Shown in pieces: positions 1 through 45,765 of a DNA stretch of 64,000 nt. Below the pieces are notes generated by a model that saw only the letters and a list, made by a program, of their open reading frames with translations, ran no database searches and was not told where the DNA came from. The stretch's first letter is position 1; each line of letters starts with the position of its first letter. Source of the stretch: Chaenocephalus aceratus (taxonomy: Eukaryota; Chordata; Actinopteri; Perciformes; Channichthyidae); the NCBI GenBank assembly GCA_023974075.1, contig CM043803.1, positions 5,243,495 through 5,307,494 of the forward strand. Reading direction: 5' to 3'. The translations under genes were made by a program, and so were the position numbers.

Positions 1-71
1 GTGTGAAATCTACCATGAGCTCACTGAATCAGCTTGTAACATCCTCCATGTGTTCACTTTTCCCTCCACAG

Positions 72-152
72 TACTCCCCGAGTATGCGGGCCACCTATCT
101 GTCCATGACCGAGGAACAGATAAGACACTTTGGGAACGACTTCCAAGCATAG
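72..152 (+). CDS. ttyh2: Tweety-family protein (probably ttyh2), last coding exon
   Basis: Tweety homologues are multi-pass membrane proteins, long described as anion channels. Only the extreme C-terminus is here. A splice acceptor (ends CACAG at 71) opens a 26-codon exon reading YSPSMRATYLSMTEEQIRHF and ending in a phenylalanine-glutamine-alanine and TAG at 150-152. The SYSPSMRATYLS-type tail is what I recall for TTYH2/TTYH proteins. The gene lies directly upstream of kif19 on the same strand, which matches vertebrate gene order and supports ttyh2 over its paralogues. The rest of the gene is outside the window. The assignment rests on 26 residues plus synteny. Confidence 0.72.
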   Translation, partial: YSPSMRATYLSMTEEQIRHFGNDFQA

Positions 153-1345
153 ACTCCTTTATCTGACGGACGAAGGAAACGGCATCACACATGCTCGACA
201 GACAGAAAGTGTGTGTGGCTTCTCCACGCATTACAGGGGACAGTGTGTAACATCTCATTGTTCCAGGACTCCAGGCTTTGAAGTCTCAGGACAATGTAAC
301 CATCGCGGTACTCTTCTCTGCGCTCATAAACGATTCATCGCACTTGCCCTCCCCAAGGCATATTTTGGGGAACTTGCTAAATATGTCTGACCCTGCTGCT
401 GGACTTAACCTGCTCTTAATATGTTATGTTCTTCATCATCTATTAGTAAAGCATTGAGGGAACATGTGTCATTATGTACCAGGTAAAAAAAACAACTAAT
501 CATGACTTTGATGAAATGGGGATAGAAGCGATGTTGAGGATTCACTTCTCATTGCAGTAAAGCAACCTGCTCACAATAAAGAAATACAAAAAAAAACTAT
601 ATTTACACTACAAAACTTAGATTCAGGTCTCCAAAGAGAAAAAAATGTGAACATGACAGCTGATGTATTATTTTCTATGTATCATGCTTGATATTTGTGA
701 AGCACAAACCCAGCACTGGCAGCACACAGCAGGAGGTATGTCGAGATATAATTTATTTACATTTACACACAGACACGTCTGCAATATGAAGCTTTATGTT
801 TCAATATCTTCTGCAGGCGAGACTGCCTTGAAAACACGGCTTCTGTACATACGTTGTACAATAACAGAACGTTTTCTCATATCTAATGTGTTTTGTTTTG
901 ATTTTGTTCAAACAACGTGCCAACTTTTATATATTTTTGCTAGCTTCGTGTGGCATTGTCACATAGGATCACTATTTTTTTGTACTTTCTAAAAGGGCCA
1001 TTCATTCATGTTCTCTACATACAGTATGTAATCCAGCTAATACAATAATGTTGTAGTTTCTGTCATAACTGTGCAGCTCTAACATGATAAATAAGAATAT
1101 TCAGGTAATTCTATTTCATTAATTCCAACCATCCAAACATCACATTTTTGATTTGACTAACCATGATTTTCCGTAGGGATTTAATACATGCAGTTTTGTT
1201 TAATATTATTTTGGTAAGTGTCATTTCTTCTAGCATGTTACATTGTACAGGCACTGACAATGGTGCTTAATTTTATGTGTGACCCCCCAACTACGGGGTC
1301 TAACTGTGAGTTGAATAAATCAGTTTTGAGTACAACCTATTGTGT
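153..1345 (+). other. 3' untranslated region of the ttyh2-like gene
   Basis: AT-rich sequence with no coding signal follows the stop. Two canonical AATAAA hexamers are visible, at 575-580 and 1314-1319. The second is followed within about 30 bases by T/GT-rich sequence of the kind expected downstream of a cleavage site, so it is the better candidate for the main poly(A) site. The exact ends are inferred. Confidence 0.55.
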
Positions 1346-2030
1346 CTTTACTTGTGTTCGTGTCCTTTGGGTGCACTTTACCACAGGAAAGGCTTTAATC
1401 GAAACAAAAGGGCCCCTACATAATTATGGCTAAATGAAACTGTGGGCACAGCAATTCATTTTTGTATACTTCCAGTAGATGTCAGCATGGTCTCGCAAAA
1501 AGTGCTGCTTAGTAAAAGCTGAATTAACTCCAGTAGAAAAGGCTGTCGTGTTTAACTGCAATGAAGGCTATACAACAGGAGTGGAATGTTAAACAGCTAT
1601 AACATGTATTTGTAGTGGTGCTAGAACCATTAGGGTATTTTACATAAATTAGTTGTTAGATGACAAATTAGAAGTTAAGTCTTAAGTCAAAATCTTTAAA
1701 GTACAAGTAGCCTAGCAGCATCAAAGGTATTAGCACTCAATATGCAATATATCTCATTTCAGAAAGAAACATAACTATTGGTTTATATTTTGTTGTTCAT
1801 TTAAATTCTGGATTATACGTAGGCCTATAATCTAAACCTGTCAAGTAAATAAAGAGTAGTAAAAAAGAAAAGTATAAACATGCCAATGAAGATTTAGTGT
1901 AGGCATAGCATATCAATGAAGTCTAAACTAAAATATCTCAACATTGTAATTATGCAAAGTATTTGAGTATGTGTCGGCTGCTTAAATTAAACCACTAGTC
2001 GTTGCTAAAAGAAAAGAAAAGAATATTAGA
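1346..2030. other. Intergenic gap between ttyh2 and kif19
   Basis: About 700 bases of AT-rich DNA without a coding signal or recognised repeat. It is the whole space between the upstream gene's probable poly(A) site and the kif19 promoter region. Confidence 0.5.
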
Positions 2031-2643
2031 AAATCCAAGTTGTTTATTTTCTAATCGGAAGTCGCACTGTTAAAGAACAACCGTGCTCCTCGGATCTCCG
2101 GGACAACAAGGTGCACGCACGCGCACTCGCTCAGGCGCACGCGCGCACACACACACTTAGTGTAGCGCAGGAGCAACAGCAGGGCAGCGGGCAGAGAGGA
2201 GGACAGACAGGGACTAGCTGGTGGGCTGCTGCCGGTGTTACCCACCTCTACAGCTCTTCTTCTGCCGCCAGATACATTATTTCCGTCTTTCGTTCTGCTA
2301 ACCTGCCGAGAGGAAACAGAGGACGAGCTGTCGGAGCGAAGTCGCACTTTGAAGGACCCTTCGTACCTACCCTGACGTAGACAGAGAAAAAGGAGACACT
2401 AGCTGGGACTGATAGTTAAACGAGAGGTTGTAAAGTGAAAACGACGCGACGTGAGCTTGTTAAACTCGGTAGTAGCTGCTGTCAGAAAGCATTAGCAGCG
2501 ACACCGAGTCCATTAGTTGTTGAGTGAGTGTGTCTGCCGAGAGCTGCAGGTGTTTTTCTTTCCAGAGGTGACATGCAGGCAGTGAGGAAAATGGTCCAGT
2601 GTCCCGTTTGACTCGTTATTCTTCACTCTGACCGTAAGTGACC
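2031..2643 (+). promoter_or_regulatory. kif19 promoter region and 5' leader
   Basis: Composition switches at about 2050 from AT-rich to GC- and CpG-rich (for example the alternating GCACGCGCG stretch near 2110-2150) and stays so up to the kif19 start codon, which is typical of a CpG-island promoter. Just upstream lie a forkhead-like TGTTTATTTT at 2041-2050 and GTTGCTA, which resembles one half of an RFX X-box, at 2001-2007. Both factor classes drive ciliary genes, but single short matches are weak evidence. The transcription start site cannot be placed from sequence alone. Confidence 0.5.
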
Positions 2644-38217
<35,574 letters not shown>

Positions 38218-39170
38218 GCCAGCACCCCAATTTATCCTCAACACCAGCACTAACACCCAAACCAGCCCCCCAGCCCAGCATTTAACCCCTGAGTGACCGA
38301 CATCAGGCAGGACTGTGAGGCAGTATGACTGAGACACCTCCACGCAGGTCTCCTCTGTGCTTTGCTGTGGACACTGAGCAGCGGCGCTCTGAGAGCCATC
38401 AGCCTGCAGACGCCAAAGATTGTTCAACATAAAGTTCTGTTCGGTTCTGTCCAGTGTTTCCACTTTAGCTTGCTGTCGTGCTAAATTGTGTTTGGTATCC
38501 TCAGGTCAGGATAACGTCAAGCTCACTATGAATGCAACATTGTACTAATGTTTGTGCGTTATGAGAATATATGGTTTGGTAATGTTCAGTGCGTGTGATA
38601 AGGGCCAGCATTGACTTAATGGGGAATCATTAATACTTTGTAATGGCAATGTAAAAACTGCATAATAGGAAATGGCCCGACATCAAATTGTTTCAGTATC
38701 TTGTAGTGACGTCCCGATTTAATGACATTCTCATATTTGAGTTAAAAAATCTTCTTGATTGTTGTTCCCGTCTGGATTCAAACTCAATGTTGTGTTCTCA
38801 CACGCCCGGGGTTGATGCCTTCTCTTACCCAAACATGACTGTTTAATGTCATGTCTGTTTGTGTAGATGTATGTACCACAAGTTGCTTTTCAAGAGTAGT
38901 TGGCTGTTTTTAATGAAATATTTAACTGTTGCCTTTACTTGTATTTTGTTGTCATCGACATTGTTTTCATAATTACTGCTTTCTATGCTTTATTTTGTAC
39001 ATTTTTTTTAATTTGTACCTACATAAATTCAAAGAAGATGAGAAATGTTGCTCCTTGTTTCTCTGGTACAAACACATTATTAATTGGCTCCATTTAAAAA
39101 CATTTTGATGGCAGCCAATGAAAATGTGGGACCAGGATTAAAATGAGTGTCAGTGTGTAATTGTATTTTT
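38218..39170 (+). other. kif19 3' untranslated region
   Basis: Non-coding sequence after the kif19 stop. No AATAAA is present in the first 900 bases. The common variant ATTAAA at 39137-39142 is followed by a GT-rich stretch (GAGTGTCAGTGTGT), so cleavage is inferred near 39160. Confidence 0.5.
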
Positions 39171-39860
39171 CTAAATAATGAATCTGTGCAAATGAATAGT
39201 CTCGCTTCTGTTACCATGACATTTCTAAGTCATTTCTACAGCAGAAAATGTTTACTCACATTATGCTTTCTGCTAATTGGATGTAATATTCTAAAACGTC
39301 CCCTAGAGGGTGAACAGTCACATATGGGCAGAAGAAATTCAGCATCCAAAGGAAAGTAGGCCATCTGATGGACCATTTCTGCACATTTGTTATCCTAAGA
39401 GGAGTTCGAGCTGTTATTTAGCTTGTTTTAGCATTTATTATTCAATTTGGAGGATTATAGTCATTGTATGGCTGATATTGAAAGTTGCATGTCCTATTTA
39501 GGATTGTTTTGAGTCCTTACATCTGGCATGGGCACCCTCGCCTGCACATATAATTGTAATCACAAATGCGTGTACATTTTACGAGTGAAAGGGCGATTTT
39601 ATTTAAATATATAAGGGTGTTCGCATCACTTGCAAACTGCTTCTTCCATACTGCTGCACCAAATGCAAAGTATCTTTAAGTAAGTATATAATTTTGCAAA
39701 TGGTTATGTACGCACTTATATGCTTGAAATAGACTTCTTCGATATATTTGTGTATGAAAACACTTGTGAAATAAGTCCGAAAGGAACAAAAAGAATATTT
39801 CCATCCCATTGTATGAAAAAGACTACGTCGGAAATCCCTCCTCCTCTAAATTACTGACGG
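39171..39860. other. Intergenic region between kif19 and the AP-2-like gene
   Basis: AT-rich DNA without a coding signal or recognised element. Confidence 0.55.
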
Positions 39861-40070
39861 CATTCCTAACCAATGAGGAGTCACATACTTCAAGATTGAT
39901 GTGTCAATCGACCAATCAGCGGAGAGATTACGGTTCTGGGGCGGTAGTGCACGTACAGCTGATTTGCAACCCGCCGAAGCTACAGCGGAGAAGGAGGAAA
40001 AATGTCGCTGATGTCGATACGGACCGTTCTAGGATCAGTGGCCTTTTAGGAAAACTCTGACGGCAGTTTG
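39861..40070 (+). promoter_or_regulatory. Promoter and non-coding exon 1 of the AP-2-like gene
   Basis: Two CCAAT boxes (39870-39874 and 39912-39916, 42 bp apart, NF-Y type) precede a GC-richer leader that ends at a good donor, GTGAGT at 40071. A 15-codon upstream ORF (40002-40049, starting MSLMSIRTVL) lies in the leader. The exon is inferred to join the acceptor at 41641-41646. The transcription start is probably between 39930 and 40000. Confidence 0.5.
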
Positions 40071-41646
40071 GTGAGTGGGGCAGCCGTCACTAGTTGCATC
40101 TTAGGTTAGCGGTTACATTTGGGCAGTCCCGTCCAGAACCGCTATAGTTTATCCCGTTTTGTGCAAAGTTTCGGGCCTGCCGTTTAGAAAAACCCAGCAG
40201 CAGCCGCCCATGGCAGCCATGATGAATGTTAGTTACGATAAATGAAGCATTGTTGATATAATGCGTCGATAGTTGATAAGGTTAGCTTTAATGTCAGCTT
40301 TTTCCTTATAAATTAATCCTACAATTCAAAATGAGCAACTGTGGTTATTAAATGTTTCCAAAATGAAGGAAAGTTTTCTTGTTGAATGATATATTCGAAA
40401 GTTATTCATTTGTACACCAGAGCTGCACGTTCTGAGCGCGATACTTAAAACGAGTAATCACTGTATATTTATATATACAGTAGGCCTATATGGTAATCAA
40501 GCGCGTTTAGCATGGGCTGATTCTCTGCGCCATTTATAACGTTTTTAAATTACATTTTATTGCGTGGTTACTTGGACAATGACAGGATACTAAGTTGACC
40601 TGAAATAGATCCTGTTCATACGTCTCGTCCCAATCTCTTCTTTCAGCACTGCGCTGGAGCTGCGAGTAAAACAGACAGAGGAGTGATGTTGACACAAAAG
40701 CTGACCTTTAACTTGCCTGCTTAGCCCTTTGCAAGGTCCAATTTAAACACATGCCATGCCAGGCTTACATTTTCCTTTTGTATGGTGCGTAATTCACCTG
40801 GATGGGTTTTTCCCACCGAGAAAATCACATTCCTGCTGTGTCTTTTTCATTCAAGTCGATGGATACAATTACAAATAGGCCTATGTAGTGTCATTGTGAC
40901 CCTGACTTCTACCAAACCACATTTACGTAAACTCACTTTGGACTCACTTGATTTTTCTTGTTCTCTAGATAACACTAACTCTTTATCCCTCAAATTAATG
41001 TTCAACCTCTATTCATACTTTTGCACATGTTCCATCATGGGCTTGTATTTGATAAAAACATCTAGTAAAGTCTAAAGAGAATAACATTAGATTACCAGAA
41101 CCAAGTATCAATGGTGTTATTGGTGATTTGTATTCACATTTGTTTAAAACAATTTATGTTTGTATATAGTTATTTTACATGTGTAACATTTGAAATACTG
41201 CAGTCTAAAAAAAAAGACCTGGATTCAAAAAGGTTACCAATGTATAAGTGTTTGCATATAGCCTACTATGAGAAATTAAATTGCTCATTATGCAGAACAG
41301 CTCAAATCAAAATATAAATAATTTAACTGGATTATAATTATGAATGTGTTCATCACTTAATGTTGCAGCTGGGTTAGGGTAACAACATTTGGTACAAAAT
41401 CCTTTTGCCTTTTACTATTCCAAAACCAAATCAGTAATTATGGGTGAGTTCTCCGAAAACAATTATTATCATAGCTTCTAATGGATTGACTTTGACTTTC
41501 CCACAGGCGAGTTAGTAATTATAATGTTATTTATTTATTATAGATTAGTATCATAATTAATAAAGTCAACAGAGCTTTACCTTTGAATGTGAGAAAATTA
41601 GAAATGATTTGGTACTAACCAGGTTTTTACTATGTTTTTCTTTCAG
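40071..41646 (+). other. Intron 1 of the AP-2-like gene (inferred)
   Basis: AT-rich sequence without coding signal, from donor GTGAGT at 40071 to acceptor TTTTTCTTTCAG ending at 41646. The pairing of these sites is inferred. Confidence 0.5.
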
Positions 41647-41916
41647 AATGAATCCTCTGCTGTGATGTTTCCATGAAGGATAACACGCTTCCCGATACTG
41701 CACAGAAAGTGGAACGCTCTAACAGTTTCAAAGTGGGAGGTTTATCTGGACTGTAGGGAGAGTCAGTTTACGTTTCCTTGTCTAGTCAGCTTCAGCCATA
41801 ACAATTTAAGAACAGAGGAGGACACTGTAACACTACATGGGCCTCTCAGGTGATCTGATCATTAAAGCCTCTGGAGCCTCCTCCCTCAGCTAGAAAGGTC
41901 ACATTTCAGCAAAGAC

Positions 41917-42307
41917 ATGGACCCAAATACTCGGGTGGTGGGCCTGGACGCCCAGGGGAACATGGTTTTCACCGTGGTCAAACCCGTAATGGGCATCTTC
42001 CAGGTGGCTTCAGAACAAACTGGCAATGTGGCACATGGCAGCATGGGGCTCCAGGGTTTATCTGAAAGCACATTAATTCTCCCTCAAATACAAGGCCAGT
42101 TTGACCAGAACCAGATGGAAATGCACCATTTACAGCCTCATATTCAGATGCCCCAGATGCAGGTGTCTGCCCCCGAGCAGACAGAGGTTGTGCCCCAGAA
42201 TCAGGACCCGCCTCCAAACTCAAGCACAAATCCAGAATCTGCAACCCACATGCCTTTTGCTGAGGTGTCGTCACTTCTGGATCCCAACATGAAAGGATCT
42301 AAGGCTC
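41917..42307 (+). CDS. AP-2-like gene, first coding exon
   Basis: ATG at 41917 opens MDPNTRVVGLDAQGNMVFTV. Earlier ATGs in this exon (at about 41666 and 41673) give only short upstream ORFs that stop before it. 130 codons plus one base, then donor GTAAGT at 42308. Gln/Met/Pro-rich composition. Confidence 0.82.
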
Positions 42308-43337
42308 GTAAGTGGCCCGATATGTCATTGAAAACATTGTACATTTCAAGTTTAACGCATTTATGATTGACATTATTAAATGCTATTAAGTCCATGCTGT
42401 GCTGATTCCCCTCCCACTGTCTTGATCTGTTTAAAGGGAAATATCTAATCTCGTATGATGAAATCAAGCGACGCCTGCAGGCCCCGGAGAAGATGTCGCT
42501 GCGCTCCCTGGCAGCATACACTCGGGTCAGCAGAGGCCCGGCCAGCAAGAAAACTCTGCTGGAGTCACTGAATGTTCTCGGCCTCACACCAAGCACAACT
42601 ACCTCTGTTTCTTCCTCTTTCTCCAAACTCACTGAAGGTGACACCGATCTGTTAAAGGATGTGTAAATGTGATGTTGCTAACAAGAAAGCAAAAGACTTA
42701 ACTGTGGTTTAATTTGTGTATGTGGTAAGGCGACACCCGAGCACTGTGTGACGATATGAAGGACTTTGCCCATGACTACATCGACTACAGCAACATGGCT
42801 AAACAACTCATCCCTGAGACCAACACAGTTCAACACTGGTCCAAAATAATTGAAACTAAGTACGTACTACAAGTCCTCGCCATAACCTAGCCTTCAAGAA
42901 GTGCGGATGAAGACTGTAATAACACACTTTTTTTTCTTAGGAACCACCTGGAGGACATGAGGAAGTGCTTCATGGACCCGGTGAACAGCGGTGCGTTTGA
43001 TAACGTCACTCACGGCCTGGGTCTCGGTATGTTGGATGCAGCCCTGGACATGGTCATTATGGTTATCGAGCAGCAGATCCGGATCCTGTCCGGCGCAGCA
43101 GCATCAGACCCGGCTGACTCCGCTCCGCCGATGCGCCGTATCCGCAGGCGCCATCGAAAATCCCGCCCGAATGACATTGAGTCCCCTCACAAGGCGTCTG
43201 CTGGGGTCAACGAGAAAGGCAAGGTCATTTCGAAGGGCAAGGCTCGAGGCAAAGCCAGGAAGAAGATCAGTCAGGAGAGTGCAGCGGCTGTTCTGATGGA
43301 AACCAAGCAGAGCAGTGCCAGCCGGATGATGCGCAGG
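41917..43337 (+). CDS. Divergent AP-2-like transcription factor (whole coding span, four exons)
   Basis: AP-2 proteins bind DNA as dimers through a basic helix-span-helix region. The spliced product is about 373 aa to the end of exon 5. Residues 1-130 are rich in Gln, Met and Pro and may be a transactivation region, but the PPxY motif of canonical AP-2 was not seen. From about 131, KYLISYDEIKRRLQAPEKMS aligns with the AP-2 [32 protein letters not shown] fits [25 protein letters not shown] fits HFNLISHGFGSP. A long helix follows (to about 292), then a very basic tail (RRIRRRHRKSR). Similarity is weak but colinear. It is not one of the TFAP2A-E paralogues by eye. No symbol is given. Confidence 0.75.
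42437..42637 (+). CDS. AP-2-like gene, second coding exon
   Basis: Residues 131-197 (RKYLISYDEIKRRLQAPEKM ... VLGLTPSTTTSVSSSFSKL). This corresponds to the basic region and first helix of the AP-2 DNA-binding domain. Phase 1 on both sides; acceptor TTTAAAG, donor GTGACA. Confidence 0.82.
42730..42859 (+). CDS. AP-2-like gene, third coding exon
   Basis: Residues 198-240 (GDTRALCDDMKDFAHDYIDY, then SNMAKQLIPETNTVQHW). It fits the EGEAVHLARDFGYVCE to AKAVAEYL segment of AP-2. Acceptor GGTAAG, donor GTACGT; phase 1 in, phase 2 out. Confidence 0.8.
42941..43337 (+). CDS. AP-2-like gene, fourth coding exon
   Basis: Residues 241-373: the last conserved block (KNHLEDMRKCFMDP, then [20 protein letters not shown]), then an Arg/Lys-rich tail with likely nuclear-localisation clusters (RRIRRRHRKSR; KGKARGKARKK). 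It either splices at GTAATG (43338) or reads through to TAG at 43404-43406, which adds 22 residues. Confidence 0.78.
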
Positions 43338-43406
43338 GTAATGTCCTCACTCTGGTGTCTGTTGGATATGAGACTGTCTCCAGTGGGCTCAATACAACAG
43401 GGATAG

Positions 43407-44689
43407 TTGGACACGATGTCACATGACCAGTCCAAAGAACCAATTATAGTCCCATTCAAAGGGATGAAACACAGGCTCTGCACACTCTGTGAAAAGAGAT
43501 CACAGCTATGGCGGGCTCAGCATCAACGTATTATGTTACATCTTGAAAAAGACTTGAAGGAATAATTGGTTGTTTTTGGAAATGCTCTAGCTTTCATGCA
43601 AAGCGTTAGATAAGAAGATTTATACCACTTTGTTGTCAGTCCGTATTCTAAATATGTAGCTGGGAACAGCATGGGGTTAGCTTTCCTTAAAGGCTGGAAA
43701 CAGGTAGAAACAGTTAGTGTCTGACCAACAATAACAAAGGCCACCTGCCAGCAACTGAAAGCCCACCCAATTAACACCTGACATCTAATTAGTTGGAACC
43801 ACACACTAACATCTGAAGTGTAAGTAGTGGTTTTACGGTTTGGTATTGTGTTTTCTACACTTTTTTTGTACAGAATAAGTCATGTTCAGATTGAATTGAA
43901 TTTGGACAAAGCTAGGCTATCTGTTTCCACTCTTAGCTGCTACTACATATTTAATGTACGTAAATGAATGTGGTTTCGATCTTCTGGTCTAACTCCTGCT
44001 CAGGGCCAGACTGGGATAATAATTCAAGCAAGGAATCTTACATCAACCCGGGCAAATCCTCACATTTTTACTTGAAATGTATTTTTCTGGGTACTGTTAT
44101 GCCAGTAAAAATATTTTTTCGTTTTTAATTTGCTACTAAAGAAAAATCTGCCAAAAAAAAACACAAGTATAAAAAACGTCTTCAGTTTAAAATATTCAAC
44201 TGCACTTCAATAATCAATGCATCAGGAATAATGAGTTGATTGTTGAGCATTCTTGGAGTGTTTATTTGACACCAGGCATTTCCCTCGAGCTCTGATTGGA
44301 CCGTCGGTGACGTCATGAAACTGGTAGATCTGTGTTAACGGAGACATAGCATTGATGTGTGGAATTAAAACAGTCAACTAGGGAGAGGAGTTAGGATACT
44401 ATAGTGTGCTATACCATCCCTGGTAGCATGTGTTTTTTAATACTCTTACTATTACATTGAACACTAATCCTGTCCCTTGCTTATGAGCCATTGTGCAGTA
44501 TGTCTGTATGTCTCTTTTAATATTTTATTTTCATTTAGAAATGCAAAATGAAATGGGTAAATCAATAACACTTTTCCCTAAATGCCTTTAAGTGAATCCT
44601 CTGTTTCTTTAGTAGCAGGTTTCATATGTGTAGTCGAACTGAATGCAGTTAATTTTTTTAAACTATGTTTTCAGTGAGAAAAAATCCAG
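43407..44689. other. Inferred last intron of the AP-2-like gene, or downstream flank
   Basis: AT-rich, with no coding signal or identifiable repeat between the fourth coding exon and the candidate last exon. Confidence 0.45.
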
Positions 44690-44749
44690 ATGTTTGTAGA
44701 CATGTTGAACACTGAGGACCCTGCCTGGGCTCAGGTGTGCCGCTCATGA
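44690..44749 (+). CDS. Candidate terminal exon of the AP-2-like gene
   Basis: After an AG at 44688-44689 the frame reads MFVDMLNTEDPAWAQVCRS and stops at TGA 44747-44749. It would join the 43337 donor in phase 0. The composition looks coding, but the polypyrimidine tract is weak and no transcript supports it. The alternative is read-through of the preceding exon. Confidence 0.4.
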   Translation: MFVDMLNTEDPAWAQVCRS

Positions 44750-45430
44750 ACAGATAGTATCAGAGGTCTGGATTATATTTTCTGATGGTGGTACAATGTC
44801 TCCCGTGTCCCTGTTGTATTTATTGGTTACATTTCCAATTGAAAATATTTTTGTTCTGTACTAGATTGTTGATAAAAACCTTTGTTTTGACTGGAATCTC
44901 AGGATTTGAGTAAAATATAAAGATTGGATTTTTATAACAAACTCTTGATGCTGTTATTGTCTTCCAATATTGATATCATAAATATCGCATTTAGCCGTGC
45001 CTAAATAGAGAATGGATTGAATTTAAAAGTGATTACATTGTTTTGAGTTTTGGGGAGATTTCTTTTTTTAAATCCAGACGTCAGAGATGGATAATATTCA
45101 CTTATTAACAAATTGTAATGATGGGTCAAATCATCATTTACATTAGTTGAATTGTATAGAGACATCTGGCTTAAGAGTTGCAGTACATCTTTGTTAAACA
45201 TTTTAGGAAAAATGCCATCTAATAATACACTTGTGTACAAAAACGGATGCCAGTTTCCCACCCGTGTGTTTCTCAGAATTACTCGAAGCTCGCAAGGCAT
45301 TGTGGGAGATGTTAGAGTGGTAAGAATACAGCCAAGCGCTAATACCTTAACTGCTCTCACACATACAATACACACATGCACACCCAGGGAGGAGGGGGGG
45401 GGGGAGAGAGAGGAGCTTTAGGGAGGATTT
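44750..45430. other. AP-2-like 3' flank and intergenic gap
   Basis: No coding signal. No canonical AATAAA was seen for the AP-2-like transcript; the nearest A-rich hexamers are near 44911-44920 (AAATATAAAG). A G9 run lies near 45396-45404. Confidence 0.45.
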
Positions 45431-45433
45431 GCT

Positions 45434-45671
45434 TATATTAACCCTGAGAGTGGACAGGGCCAGGCAGAGTACAAGGAAGACAGACTCCACAGGCGAGTAA
45501 ACAGACATATGTCTTATTTTGCACACAACAACAGGGCAGCAGTAAAGCGAGAGCCATGTGTAGGTTAAGTCGTTTCCTCAAATCAACAGCTGATGACTCC
45601 AAAGACCGACACAGCAAGAAAGAGAACTGAATATGTCGACCTGAGAAAGTGTCACCAGGAGATGGAGCAGA
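45434..45671 (+). promoter_or_regulatory. Probable core promoter and 5' leader of the SmgGDS-like gene
   Basis: A TATA-like TATATTA at 45434-45440 sits just upstream of a GC-richer leader that leads to the start codon at 45672. An out-of-frame ATG (ATGGAGCAGAATGGG, stop after 7 codons) overlaps the start region. The start of transcription is inferred to be near 45465. Confidence 0.45.
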
Positions 45672-45765
45672 ATGGGACACCCTAGTATGCCACCCACGTC
45701 CATCTACCCAAGTCCCTGCAGCAAGAAAAGTAGATCCAGCCAAATACAACCCTACACACCAAACG
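45672..45765 (+). CDS. SmgGDS-like gene, exon 1 (coding part)
   Basis: 31 codons plus one base, MGHPSMPPTSIYPSPCSKKS and RSSQIQPYTPN, Ser/Pro-rich. Donor GTAAGT at 45766. This N-terminal extension has no counterpart that I recall in RAP1GDS1. Confidence 0.62.
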
